A DNA stretch of 64,000 bases from Abelmoschus esculentus (GCA_035048815.1 JAUCBN010000017.1:6630936-6694935), one strand, 5' to 3'; positions 1 to 12,977 are shown, counted from the stretch's first letter. Numbers and translations are program-made. Notes: generated from the sequence alone by a model not told the origin.

Positions 1-1177
1 TGTAATTATTCACAATTTTATAATATATTTTAATTCAAATTTAAATTTTTTATATCCACATAAAAATAATAATATATATTTTCATTTTTTTTTCATATGT
101 CGTATATACATCATCCAGAAATGAGAGATTTAAACTTAAAAATTGATCTACTGATTACTAGATCTTTCGACTTATTCAAAATTTTATTTAACTATTTTAC
201 AAGTTAAATTTATAAAATTTTAAATAGAATCAAAAGAAATTGAGTTTCTTATGTTAAATCGAGTCGAAAAATTCAATTTTTTTTTTCCGAGTAAACCAAC
301 CATTTATTTTTATAGTTTTGATTTCCTGTAAGTGTCCTCTTGGCTGTTGCCTTTTGTCCATAATCTGTACATGAAATTTATATACAAAATGATTGAGATG
401 AGATAAGGAATTTCCATCATGTATGGGTTGCATCAACATAAGTAAATGCAAACCTATCTACCTACCTAACCTCATGGCCTTTTCTTGCTACCTACACTAC
501 ACATCGGTGGTTAAATTAAACTTTGCTTATTTGTTATTTTCCTAAAATACTTAATAATTGCATGATGTCTATATGCATGATGTACAACTAAACACAATTA
601 CAAGGATTCAAATTTGGATATGAATTTAAAATTTCTCAGACAATTGTGGATCTAGAAATTTATTTGAGGGTGAGTACATATAAAATTTTAATCTCTGGAT
701 AGGCACAAAGCTTAAATATTATAATAATTTAAGGATTAATTTATAAAAATTAAGAAAATTAATGATAAATATGTGAATTTTAAAAGTTCAGGGTGAGCAC
801 GGGTCAACCCTATTCAAAGCATGTATCTGCCAGTGATCTCATATGATTTTTTTCCCTCTTGGTAATGCAATAAGTAGAAGGATATACACAAGGAAAAGGA
901 CTCAACAAAATCTATTTTCATTAGTTATTGTTAGGGTGTAAATGAATAAAAACGCTCGATAAACTGTTTGTGAATCATGCATATAACATTCGTTTATGTT
1001 TATCTTTAAGCTAAACAAAAGAGCATGAACAATTTTTTATGTTCATTTAAGAAATATATGAACACGAGTAGAGGTGTGTTTGGTTCATTTAAATTCATAA
1101 ACAAGATCGTTTATCGACTTGTTTATAAGCTAGTTTACTCGATCTTCCTGTTTTTTTATCCTTTTACATTTTAAATA
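1..1177. other. AT-rich left flank without a gene
   Basis: I see no coding region or RNA gene here. The stretch lies outside the large outer element that begins at 1178. At about 660-830 two GGGTGAG-type motifs (near 668 and 791) bracket an AT-rich stretch and could be the ends of a decayed MITE. At about 930-1150 a stretch rich in TTCATTTAA, CGTTTAT and CTCGATC words looks like another decayed transposon end. Neither has a clear target site duplication. Confidence 0.5.
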
Positions 1178-2978
1178 TGTAATACTCGAATTTCGTCCAG
1201 GTACTCGAATATAAATAAGGCCACAAGTAAATATTATATATATAGATAAATAAATCTATAATAAATATAACATAAATAAATGAATAAATAATAATCAAAA
1301 AATAAAATAATGAAATAATAAAGTTTAATTAAGAAATAGAGAGATGAACATGCGGTTATGGGGGGAGTTTTCATAAGTGGGCATCGGTTTCCATTTTCTA
1401 AGGCAGGGGGAATTCACGATTCCAGGGGGGGCTCTAAAATCTCATGGTTTTCTTGGTTTCTCGGAGGATCTTAATGGGGGAGTTTGATGGCTGTGCAAAT
1501 GCCTTTGGTGGAGCATCAACTAAGGGATCAATTTGCTATGATGATGAACTCATCAAACAAAACAGGATTGGAACTTCTAGTGTTCTACATGGGTTTTTGT
1601 CTTGAGAAAATTGAGAATGGAAGTAACTTGGGTATGGCTGCTCACCTTGACGAATCGAACTGAGCACTCCTCCATATCAACAACAACAACAACGTGATCA
1701 CATAATGAAAGACTTGAAAAACAATTAGAATCAAGACGAAGAGACATGGATCGGCTTTTATTTCCATTGAAAATGCCAAACCCGCTCCTTGGATTTTGGA
1801 TGTAAACGAGTAATCAATCGACTATTGATGATGAAATTTCATCGGATATGGAAGACCGGTGAGCCAAGGATGAACTGCCGTAGAATTGAACCACATGAAT
1901 GCTGCAAAGAAACATGGAAATGCTTGGATTGACCACATTGAATTAATTGAAGGTGAATAATATTATTGCTTTTATTATTTGTTTTTATTAATTTAATTTA
2001 TTTGTATATTTTAATTAATGTTTATTTGCTTGCGTGTTTTTAAATTCATATAGTAAATTTATTTAGGATGACACCTAATTTTTACTTAGATTAATTAAAT
2101 TAGAGCCTTTTTAGGATTAATCACTTTAATTAAATAATTAATTAAATAGGGAGATAATTTAGTAACGATGACGTTCTAGTCTTATACCTTGGATATACTA
2201 AGTGGTCAGTATTATGAAATGGCATTATGTTAGCCAAGGGTATACTTCGGTACCGTATTCGGCGCGTCATCGAAACATAGAAAATGATAAATAATTTAAG
2301 GTTAGAATTTAATAAAATTAATTAGGTAAAGATTAATAGCACCAATAGAATTATTAATTTTGTTTGGTGTCAAAATGGTAGTGTCCGTGTATTCGGATGT
2401 TATCATAATACACCCGGTGAAATTAATAATTTAATAGGATTTAAATATTTAAATTGATGAAGCCTTTTTAGGTTAGAACTTAAAATCGACAAGATAATAA
2501 TTGATCATGCATTTTAAAACCTTTTGGGGCAGAACTTATATTTCTTTAAATACGAGTTAAGGTTTCCTATCTAGAGGACATCTTATTAAGCTCGTATTTA
2601 AAAGAAATATATTTTCTTATCCAAAAGGATATCCTTATTCGAACGATATTTATTTGCCAATAATGGATTAAATTAATATTATTATTCGAAATACCGAAAT
2701 ACCACGTGTAATTAAAAGGTATCGATTTTCGGGCGCTCGTAAGGGTCGTCCTTACGCGTAACCGACTCCCGAACCCAATATTTTAAAAATAAATCTCTGG
2801 TTTGTTTTATGGTGTCTGGCCTACCAAAGTGGCCGGTGGCGACTCCAAATTAATTTTAAAATTCAAATGTTTTCAATAAAATTTAGTTTTTCACAATTAA
2901 AAGCAATTAAATTCAATTTTTTCCAAATTAATTCGCCAGGCTATTTTTCACACTTTTGGTTTTAAAATGGTCGCGACA
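1178..2978 (+). repeat. 5' LTR of element G
   Basis: The LTR starts with TG at 1178 and ends with CA at 2978 (GTCGCGACA), three bases before the primer site. That gives about 1801 bp. It contains a run of GGGGCAGAAC and CCTTTTTAGG words around 2460-2640. The right end is well fixed by the PBS. The left end rests on the matching start of the truncated 3' copy at 36060. The two copies can be compared only over their first ~80-90 bases. Confidence 0.6.
1340..1945 (+). other. Less AT-rich, gene-like stretch inside the LTR of G
   Basis: This part of the LTR differs from its AT-rich surroundings. It has a 42-codon ORF from ATG 1474 (begins MGEFDGCANAFGG) and, in another frame, a stretch ending in NLGMAAHLDESN, followed by a CAA/AAC run at 1680. 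I do not recognise a protein family. It could be a captured gene fragment, or just the U3/R part of the LTR. The 3' LTR is truncated before this point, so there is no second copy for comparison. Confidence 0.25.
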
Positions 2979-2981
2979 GCT

Positions 2982-3000
2982 TGGCGACTCCGCTGGGGAC
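2982..3000 (+). promoter_or_regulatory. Primer binding site of element G
   Basis: TGGCGACTCCGCTGGGGAC begins three bases after the CA end of the LTR, where minus-strand priming takes place. Its TGG start pairs with a CCA tail. I recall similar primer sites, assigned to tRNA-Arg, in Ogre-type elements. I have not verified the tRNA, so the assignment is tentative. Confidence 0.6.
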
Positions 3001-6000
3001 AATTTTTTTAAGAGTCAGGCATAATTATTAATTACACGTGGCATTTCGGTATTTTGAATATAAATATTAATTTAATTCATTATTGTAAGATAAATATCGT
3101 TTGGATAAGGATAGTATTTTCATTTTGCGTGATATATCTGTCATCCATGCATCAGCTCTCGACCCGAGCTTTTACCCTTGAGTGAGAGTTAGATATTGTC
3201 CGACGTGATGCTATCCAGCTCTTTGTTTCGGATTTTTATCTGCTTTCGGTATACTAACCTTACGCGTCGTGAGGTTTTCACCTCCGTTGTAAGGGACCTA
3301 TACTACCGAATTGATGTCTTATCGTCGCAGTAGACGGTAACGACAGTTCGGGAACCCAGAGTCTAGACCAAAAATCACATGTGTAGAGTAGAAACCTACC
3401 CCTATTAGACCCAGATAGGGACCATAAGATAAGGCGACATACTGTCGAAATGCCGCCAAAATTAGGATTTCTGTGTTAAACTGTTCTCTGGTTATTTTTA
3501 CGCAAGATAATATGCTCTCTGGTTAATTTTTATGCAACATAAATTGTTCTCTGGTTATTTTTCACGATTTAATTTATTTTCACTTAGATTATTGATTCAC
3601 CATACTAACACTTTTTGGGTGGTGTGTGAGTTAGTTCATATAGCATGCATTAGAGGTATCGATTTATGAGTTAGTTGTATAGACAATGGTCATAAACTAA
3701 AGGGTTTGATAGACAAGTGGAAGACAGTATGTTGAGGGACCATATTCAAGAAGACTCAGTGCGAGATCAGAGTTAGTATTCGAGAAGACCAAGTATCATT
3801 AATGCAAGGTGTTTTAGAAGACCTCAAGAACAGTGCATGTGTGCTAAAATCAAGGGTAATTTGGGGATTCTTGGACGATAACATGAAGAGCAGTTTTCGA
3901 TAAGGTTTCTTAGTTGTTGTCAGGATGATGATTACAACACCAAAAATAGGAAAATATGAGGTTTTGCCATATCGTTCCAGTAAGTGAAAAGAACTAGACT
4001 TATATTAGGTTTAAGTTCGTTCAAGCATCAAGTCAGGTTCAAGGGCAAGTGTAGATACTAGTGAGGCGCGATAATCAGTAGGCGAAGATAGGAAGCAGAT
4101 ATATGGAAGATAAATTAGGGTCATCCCAAGGTTATTGATAGATAAAGACTCAGGAAAAGAGAATTGTGAACTTAAGAGTTAGGTTCAAATTTCACGAATA
4201 ACGGCTAATAGAAGAGGACATCAGGAAGTAGGACGACAGGTAGAAAATCAGTTTGCAAGTTTTGAGCCGACGTTTTAAGTAAAGAACAACATGTTGAAAA
4301 CTAGATCGAACCAGTCACCAAGGTTATGGAATGGAATTAGTGATCAACTTCAGAATCAAGTGCAGGAAATGTCAGATATATATGGGTTTTTGCTTGATAA
4401 AGTTGAAGACTCGTCAGATTTTCATCGACATTCCAAGACAGATGCCGAACCAGACCGAAAGAGGTGATCAACCAAGAAGTTCAGGCCAACTATTTCCTAT
4501 CAACAAATTGACTTCTCATTGTATTCGATCTTTTAGTTAGATGAGTGTTGTCTATGACTAGCTCTTGAAATTGATATCTCTTGCATTCATGCATTGTTCA
4601 TAATAACATTTTATTGTTCTGACAGGTTGACATCTTCATATTACAGCATTCATGCATATGTTTATTTCATATTTCGTATCATAATATTGTTATTTATCAT
4701 CATTGCATTTTGAAATGGCATAAATGTGTTAAGTTTAGGAAATTTCAAAAGTTGTTGAGGATCACTTGGGTTTACATGAAAAAGATCAGCGATCTCAAAA
4801 TCATACTCCAATTTTCACATTGTTTGGAGTCAGGTAGATCAAAAAAGTAAATCATCCAGATGATATACAGATACGAGAGATTGAAATGGAAATTCGTCTC
4901 ACACAAGGGTTCAATTTGAAAGGTTTTTGCAAGAAAAAGAAAGAAAAGAAAAAAAGAAAAAAGGAAAAATGCAAAAAGAAGTTGAAAAAATGACAGTTGA
5001 GTTTAATAGCTAGGGCATATGTTGAAAAACTTGAAGGTTAGGTTTGAGCTATGAAGACAACAATAATGTGTTCTATCATGATGCCGATAAATTGAGAAAA
5101 CTTCAAGCATTTGTTCACCCTAAACAATACCAACAAGGGGCAACCAAGGGAGAAGTTACATTGATGCTTCGAAAGTCGAGAATTCAACTCCGAAATGAAA
5201 GCAAGAAAGAGCAAAGTCAATGGTAAAAATATGGTAATTGAAGTTCACTTTGGTTTATTTTTATGAATGACAAACAATCAAATCATATGGGATTTGTCTG
5301 CATTTTTGGATCGTTACAGAGTAATACCCTAAATCATCCAGTTGTTTTTGCCCGTGAGCATTAGGGGTCCTTTGTAAGGGAGGCTATTTCAATTTATTTG
5401 CTCATGGTGCTTGTTTCATTTTTTTCTCTCTCAAGTGGCAAACATTTTATATTCTTTGATTCCTTAATTCCTTAATTCTTTAATTCATATTCTTTAATTC
5501 TTTTATTCACTGCCATAGAAAAACATTCTTTGTTATGAGTTAATTTTTAATCGCTCATACATTTGTATATATATATATATTATCACTAACATCATTCTTT
5601 CAGGTCTTGAATACTAATTGCAGGATTGACCTTAAACCAAATTCGGAGATCAACTTCACCAATGTGACTCATTTCTACTTTATTTAGACAAAAGGAAAAC
5701 ATTAATGAGTGTTCAGGAAATACGAAAAATCTCAGACAAATTTTGAGTGAGTTTCCTCTTAAGTATTGTTGACTAAGATTTTTGAATGAAGTGATAACCC
5801 AAAACTTCATCCAACTGAAGGCTGCTTTTCTTCAAAGATATCCAAGTATGGGATGATATTTGGCATTCCTTGATCTCCATTCTCAAAGAAAAAAAAATAA
5901 GAAAAATATCATTTGTTATCCCCTTTGAGCCTAATATTATTTTTCTTTCAACTCAACCCAAACCAAGGATCACCCCTACACTGGGGGCAAAGTGGATGAA

Positions 6001-8489
6001 AACATGTTCGAAAGTGAAATACATTTGGGATGCCTAGTGAATCAGAGACAAAAATAAAGGTGAAATGAGAAACCAAGAAAAAGGATGAGTGAGGAGAAAT
6101 ATTCTGAATTAACACAGAAAAAATAAAAAGAGAGTAAAAGTTTGTTTCTAAGGCGTCAAGTTCAAATGATTGACATGAAAGTTGAAGCAAACGACAAAAG
6201 AAAAATGAACAGAATGTTTTGTGAGATATTTTGAAGAGATGAACCACTGACAAAATAAGTGGTGAAAAGGAAATGACCTCTAGGGTGAAAACCCAAAAAG
6301 GGCAGTCTAGAGTGATCCACAAAAAGGAGCAAAATATTTTATCAGAGTATATTCAGATCAATGCAACAATGATCCTTGGTTTTATCACCCTTAAATAATT
6401 ATTTGAGCCTATATATCTTTTTTTGTTAGCCATGAACCATAGCCACATTACAAGCCATAAAAGACCATTTTGACCATATACGGGTATTGGAATAAGAAGA
6501 GTTAGTCTTCAGAAATACATCCCGTATATCAGGGTTAACCTTTCTTCAAGGATTTTCAGTCTTCTAATGCTTGATCGAGATCAGAAAAGAGGGAAAGATT
6601 GGGCATAATGATCTTCTTTCCAAAGAAATAAATAAGAAAAAATATCATTTGTAATCCCCTTTGAGCCTGTTGTTATTTTTTCTTTTGAGTCAACCCAAAC
6701 CAAGGGTCACCCCTACACCAAGGGTAAAATAGATGAAAATATGTTTGAAGTAAAAGACATTTAGTATGCCTTAAGAATCAAGGGCATGATATAAAAGTGA
6801 AGAGTAAAAATTTGTTTCTAAGGAGTGAAGTTTAATTGTTGACATGAAAGTTGAAGTAAGAGGCTAAAGAAAAAGCTGAAAATAAAGTTATGTGAGATAT
6901 TTTGATGTGATGAGTCATTGTCAAAAGAAGTGGTGAAAAGGAAATTAACACTAAGGTGAAACCCCAAAAAGGGCAGTATAGAGTGATCCACAAAGAAAAA
7001 AGAGAAAAGTATTTCATCAGAGTATATCCAGATCAGTGCAATAATGATCCTTGATTTTATTATCCTTAAATAATTATTTGAGCCTATATATCATTTCTTT
7101 GGTAGCCATGAACCATAGCCTACATTACAAGTCACAAAAGACCATTTTGACCATATCCGGGTATTGGAGCAAGGAGAGTTAGTCTTCATAATACATCTCA
7201 CTTATCGGGGTTAACCTTTCTTCAAGGATTTTTAGTCTTCTATTGCTTGATCGAGATTACAAAAGAGGGAAAAACTGGGTATGATGAGCTAGTGAGAAAA
7301 AGAGTGTCACCTAAACAGGGTAGAATTAAGAAAATGAAAATGTTTCTTCTGGAAGTCTAATAAATGGAAAAGGGTCACATTCGAGTTGATCTTTGCAAAT
7401 TGATTCGAAGCCTTTGTTGCACTTGGTATTCAAAGGCCTAGTTTTAAATTTCTTGTTTTCCATTACTAAAAGTTATTCAAAATTCTTAAAGTTATTAAAA
7501 TAATATCATTGAGTCTTTTGCTATTCATTTTAAAAGCATCTTGCAGATAAATTGATTAGATACAAGAAAAACAAAGGATTTCATGAGAATTACTATGATT
7601 TACTAATACTTTAAGTACAGGTAGAAAATGACGTGGCCTCGGTACGTGATTAATTATGAAAAGTATGACGAGGAACAAATAAAGCTCAGAATGCAAAAAA
7701 AATTCGAGCAACAAAGATGACACAAGTAAACTTGGGCAAAGAGAGAACATTGACCATTGTTTAAGGCAAAATATAACTGGATTAATTCATCAAAAGGGGA
7801 AATTATTATTGTTGAGATACCACAAGAGATGTAAGCTTTAAAGGGTGAATGTCAGAACTAGTAAACAAGACAATTGTGCTTAAGTTCGAGTGGGGTAATG
7901 CTACAAAAAGAATGTATTAGAAGAATATGCTGATGAATGAAACTTGTAAGCTAGAGAAATATAATGATGAAGTCCCTCGGAGCAGAGAATAAATCTTCCC
8001 CAGAATAAATCTTACTTGGTATTCAAAGATTGAAAATATAAGAAGAGATCATATGTTGAAGACAGGAACAAAAGTCATTGAGATCATGATAAACTTCATT
8101 TGTTGCAACAAAAAAAAAGAAAAGAGAAAAAAGAAAAAGAATAAAATCTAAAGTGAAAAACTGAAAAGGCACTTTAGAAAAAAAACAAAGATCTTGAAAA
8201 TTGAGCTTGAGTTTGAGATGAAATCACCATATCAGTCAAAGAATATATGTCGGGAGATAAATAAAGAAATTATGAGCATTCCCTAGAGTTGGAAGTTTAC
8301 CCAAGTGGTCTTCAATTAACATTCATGCATCGTATCGTTAGATATTCACAGGGTAAAATATGCTAACTCATGCATTCAAAACATTTTTGGTTAATTTTAA
8401 CAGGAATTTGCAAGATCAACAAAAATCAATCCAAATCAAGACAAACAAGATCTCAGAGAAAGAAAATTTGAGAATAAACATTTCAGAAG
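3001..8489 (+). other. Internal region of element G, no recognisable genes
   Basis: About 5.5 kb between the PBS and the insertion point of element A. The longest ORFs (such as 5948-6322 minus) are short and match no family I know. Purine-rich runs are common (for example 4930-4980, 8105-8160). Several places look like splice acceptors, with a T/C-rich tract followed by CAG, near 5600, 5624 and 8400. The region holds a ~736-bp tandem duplication, listed separately. It may be non-coding (LARD-like) or mutated beyond recognition. Confidence 0.5.
5888..7300 (+). repeat. Two-copy tandem duplication of about 736 bp in G
   Basis: ATATCATTTGT at 5906 recurs at 6642. From there both copies run in parallel: CAACCCAAACCAAGG, CACCCCTACAC, a purine-rich stretch, GGGCAGT, GAGTGATCCACAAA, then a GAACCATAGCC block and a block with TTAACCTTTCTTCAAGGAT. 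The copies differ by many point changes and small deletions; the second lacks part of the middle. It is an internal duplication of the non-coding body of element G. Confidence 0.7.
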
Positions 8490-8494
8490 GTCAA

Positions 8495-9820
8495 TGATGC
8501 GTGTTAGATATGCGCAATTTTAGTGCAAGCGAACACGTCGCCAAGTAATAAAGTGATGAGTATCAAATATCGTCTCCTCAGGGATTGGTATACTTAATAT
8601 GCTTCCTTTGATCTTCTTGATCTATAAAAGAAAATAAAAACACAAGTGAATTGGGGTTGTGATTTATCTAAATAATAAAAACTAAATAAAGATAGAAGAA
8701 TTGAATAAAGAAGATGGCCAGGATCCAATTGTGCTGTATAGTGGATTCGACCAACTTATTTTTGTCCAATGCAATTGTATAACACTGCCTCGACAGAACT
8801 GCAGATTACTACCTCGACAGTGAAGATACTCGCATGCCGCGGCAATCCCTTGCTCTTAGGAAGACTTTACCAAAGTTCAGCAAAGTGTCCTTAGATGACT
8901 CCGCTTATCACTAAGTCGAAGTACTATTGATGACCAGTCCTTGATGATACCTTCCAGCGTGAATCAATTATAATCACCAACCAATCCCACACTTTTATTA
9001 GCCGCTGAAACTCTAATCCTATTCTTAGGCCGAGTTAGTGTTTCATGACAGAAACACCGAACTTATTCCTTTTGTGAATCTAAATCTCCCGATATTAGAT
9101 AAATGGATGACTTACAAAATTCTCTCTAGAGCTTGAATGTAAGAACAAGGAATGAAAAACAATAAGTAAACTTTGATATTTTATTGCATTGGAAATAAGA
9201 AATAAAGTTTGACTTTCTCACACTAATACTTTACAACCTTCACCCAAGCCTAAACAAAACTAGAACATAATATAGAAGAAAAGAAAAACTAAAATCTAAG
9301 CTCTCTAATTCTATGAATTGGCCGAATCTAATGTGTGTCTATTCCCTTGGACGACTATGCCTTATATAGGCTTGGCCTAGGGCAAACCTTTCCTAAGTAG
9401 AATACAACTTGGAGTAGGGAATAAGTCATGTACATAGGTCAAATATTTCCAAGTTTATTTCTTCTAGAAGGCTTTCCCGCATGGCCTTATCTTTGGGCTT
9501 TCCTTGTGCTATCCTGCTCCGATCCTTAGGCTTCTTGTTCAGCAATATTCTCCTCATTTTTCTCCTTAACTTGCCCACCATATTACTACTTGTCCTCTGC
9601 TGCCTCGGTATCAGGTCCTGTCTCAGCTACAGTTTGCTGCCACGACAATATTTTTTCCTGCACAGACATAAAAATGTACTAAAGTATCTTTTCTATAAAT
9701 ATTTTCTTTAATAGCATAATCCCTAAATATATCACATTAAGTATATGCATTTTTCCAAGTAGGTATAGAATTGATGATTAATGCCCATGAAAAGTGTAGA
9801 AAGTGATAGTGAGTTGAGCA
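8495..9820 (-). repeat. 3' LTR of element A
   Basis: The sequence matches the 13002-14300 LTR along its length, from TGATGCGTGTTAGATATGCG to GTGATAGTGAGTTGAGCA. The last seven bases (CTTATCA) present in the other copy are absent at the inner edge. LTR sequence runs directly into protease-proximal internal sequence, showing that an internal deletion removed the LTR tip. A perfect palindrome TGCCGCGGCA lies at 8835-8844. Confidence 0.85.
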
Positions 9821-10950
9821 AACTGCCCAAGTATATGCATTTGTTCAAGAAATTTCTTAAATTGATGGTCCTTTTTTTGCTTTCTCAATCTTTGTGGGAA
9901 AGGTGGTGGTGGTCTAATCTCTCTCTTCCAGGGTTTCTTTGGTTTAGAATTTAATACCTGGAAACTATGTTTGTCGCTGTCTCGGCAGCTTGTTTAGGTA
10001 TTGTCGAGTTCTCTGCTAGGGCAGTGTTCTCATGGTCAACCTTCAAGTCCTCTTTTTCTGGTTCTTTTATTGAGACTTTGGTTGCTGAGCTTTCTACCTT
10101 TTCTTTTAGCTATAGACCACTTCTGGTAGTGATTTCTTTGCACTGTTCATGGCCCATTACCTTACCAACTTTAGTATTGCTAGGTAATCCTCCTTGTGGT
10201 CTAGTATTGATGTTTTTCGCAAACTGCCCAACCTGAGTTTCCAGTGCCATGATAGAAGCCTCTTGGTTTTGTAACCTCATCTCAGTTCTATTGATGAATG
10301 TATCTGTTCTTTTTATGAAGTTACTGTTCTCTACCATGTAGAATTCAGTTTTCATCATGAATGCTTTTAGAGAATTTTCTAGAGAACTTACAGGTTGTTG
10401 CTGTTGCATCTGCTGCTGCAACAGAGCTCGCTGCTGCGACAGATGTTGCATTTGTTACTAAAATCTTGGGGGTTGAGTAGTTGGATTCAAGGCATTGTTT
10501 GGATTTGTCCATGAAAAGTTTGGATGTCTCTTCCATGAGGGGATGTATGTGTTGGACATCATATTGTTTCTATTGTAATTTCAAACATACATGCTGACCT
10601 CTTGATTCATACACTCAGAAGAATTGTGGTTACCTCCATATAAATTGCAGTAAGAATCAATGGCTTTGACCTCATGGGTGTTCTACTGTAGTTGCATATT
10701 CTACACCATCTTGGTAAGAGAGTCCAATTGTGCTGCCACTAAAGTTGATGTTTCCAATTCACTCACTGTGGCTTGGCGTCTTACTCCACCTCGCCTAGAT
10801 GTAGGAAGTTGATAACCGTTCTTTGCGAGTTTGTTCAGTATTTCACTAGCTTCCGCAGGTACTTTATTCAAGAGTGTTCCATTTGCTGAGGCATCTAACA
10901 TCATCCTTGTCGGGGCATTGGTGGCATTGTAAAACATTGTTACTTTTGTC
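9821..10950 (-). pseudogene. gag: Element A gag, C-terminal part (broken)
   Basis: On the minus strand this encodes the C-terminal half of a Ty3/gypsy-type capsid protein: DASANGTLLNK and LPTSRRGGVRRQATV near 10937-10780, a zinc-knuckle relic at about 10610-10650, a glutamine-rich stretch near 10390-10440, then the KGEDVT-like tail with MRLQNQE. The knuckle reads CNLYGGNHNSSEC, so the second cysteine is lost. The frame is broken several times. It is separated from its N-terminal half (12292-12891) by a solo LTR. After about 9840 it jumps to protease-proximal sequence at a deletion. Confidence 0.75.
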
Positions 10951-12291
10951 TAATAAGTGCCTAAAAGGTTATCATTTACTAATCCTATCATGGACATTTT
11001 GCATTCAACATACACCAAGTTGAGCTGATGCATGTACTTAATATAAAATATTTAGATATTCTGCTATTATAACTTACAAAGCTGATATTTATAGAAAATG
11101 CAGAATTCACGACATCTTCTACACTTGCAGGAATATCCACTGCCGAGCCAGCATTGTGGCCTCGGCAGAACCTGGGCCGTGGCAGAAGCTGAAGCAGCAA
11201 CATCAATATTGTAAGGGAATGAAAGATAAAAATACAATGAACGTTTCTGGACATACAACACATGGATCGGAGCTGGTTAGCATATGGAAAGCCCAAGTCA
11301 AAAGCCACGCGCGAAAAGCATCCTAGTTGGAATAAAATTGAAAATATTTTATTTATGGAATTTACTTGTATCCTACTCCAAGTTGTACTCCTACTTAGGA
11401 AAGGTTTGCCTTAGACCTAGACTATATATACCATAGCCGACCATTGTTAAGAAGATAGCCGAATTGAGAGAGTTCACCCTAGGAATCATTGTTGTTATTC
11501 TTTCCATCATGTTCTAAGCTTTCTTAGGGTTTAGGTGAAGGTTGTTGTGTATTAGTGAGAAGAGATTGTATCTTGTTTCTTATTTTCAATGCAATAAAGT
11601 ATCAAAGTTTACTTACTCTTTGCCATTCTTTGTTCTTGCATCCAAGCTCGGTAGAGAAGTTTGTGAGTAATCTATTTATTTAGACTCGGGAGAGTTAGAT
11701 TCACGAAAGGAGTAAGTACGATATTTGACTTGATTGGAAAATACTAACTTGGACTAGGGAAAGGTTGGAGTTTCAGTGGCTAAAAGAAGTGTGGGATTGA
11801 TTGTTGGTTATAATTGATTAACGTCGGGAGGTATCATCAAGGACTAGTCATCAACAGTGTTTCGACTTAGGGATAAGCAAAACCATCAAAGGACACTTTG
11901 CCGAACTTTGGTAAATCTACCCAAGAGTAAGGGATTGTCGTGGCAGACAAACACTATCGCTACCGGGGCAGTAATCTACAGTACTGCCGAGACAATGTAG
12001 TGTAATTGCATTGGATAGAAACAAATCAATCAAATCCACTATACGACACAACTGGATCCTGCCCTCTTTCTCAATTTGATCTCATTTTATTTAGCTTTCT
12101 TTAATTACTTTATTTAGTTTAATGAAAACTCAACTATTTGTGTCTTTATTTTATTTTCTTAATAGAACAAGAAGACAAAAAAAGACATATTAAGTACATC
12201 ATTCCTCGAGGATACAATACTCGATAGATACTTATCACTTATTACTTGACGTGTACACTTGCACAGAATTGTGCTATTTATACACGCAACA
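10951..12291 (+). repeat. Solo family 1 LTR nested in element A gag
   Basis: TAATAAGTGCCTAAAAGG at 10951 to TACACGCAACA at 12291 matches the plus-strand LTR at 26422-27753 over its whole length. It interrupts the antisense gag exactly where other copies are continuous. Flanks are TTGTC (10946-10950) and ATGTC (12292-12296), a 5-bp target site duplication with one difference. No internal sequence is present, so it is a solo LTR. The first dinucleotide has decayed from TG to TA. Confidence 0.85.
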
Positions 12292-12891
12292 ATGTCCATA
12301 GTGGAAATCCATACAATGGGCACTTGCTCACTCCAAGATCCTATTGATCTCATTCCGAATTTTATCATATAAATTTATAGGATTAAATCGCATAAGGAAA
12401 TCTTGGCATAGTTCACTCCAAGATCCTATTGATCCTGCTAGAATGCTATTTAGCCAGTTTTTTGCCCTATCCCTCAGTGAATAGGGAAACAACTTCAATC
12501 TTAAGACATATTCATGGACTCCTTAAATCTTGAAAGAATTACAAACTTACTTGAATGACTTAATATGTTGTCTGACATCTTCTTTCATTGACCCACCGAA
12601 TTGTACAATATTGTTTAGCATATTGAACATGGCTGGTTTTAGCTCAAAGTGGGTTGTTTCTATTTCTGGTGTAACGACTCCAAGATTTAGTCCATTTTAA
12701 TCTTCCTCCAGGAAGTCTCTGACAGTTAGCTGCCGAGGTGGCTGTGGAAGGCCTCCATTGTCGACTGGTAAGTTCTGATTTACTTGATTTACTGTCATGC
12801 CTCCTTGGATCTGTCTCCTTAACCCTTGATAAGTACGTTCAATTTCTAAATTTAATGTGTACAAAGGATTGGTAGAATTGGTTCTGGTCAT
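12292..12891 (-). pseudogene. gag: Element A gag, N-terminal part (broken)
   Basis: Translation begins at ATG 12891 with MTRTNSTNPLYTLNLEIER, matching the gag starts of elements B and C (MIRANPTN, MIRSNPT). It runs through a Gln/Pro-rich linker and DFLEED to the capsid core. Stops and frameshifts break the reading frame, and the reading ends at the solo LTR. In the family, Gag forms the virus-like particle and binds genomic RNA; this copy cannot encode a whole protein. Confidence 0.7.
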
Positions 12892-12977
12892 ACACCAAAA
12901 ATACACCAAGTAAAATAAAAAATTAAAAATAAAATAACTAAAAAGCAAGAAAAAAAAAGAAAAAAAATAGTTGTCAA

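Noticed and set aside
5948..6322. 124-codon minus-strand ORF as a membrane protein
   Set aside because: The Phe/Ser/Leu-rich translation comes from a purine-rich plus strand, and the tandem copy at 6832-7017 keeps only part of the frame.
10988..11308. Minus-strand ORF of 106 codons
   Set aside because: It lies wholly in the solo LTR and has no counterpart frame conserved in the other LTR copies.
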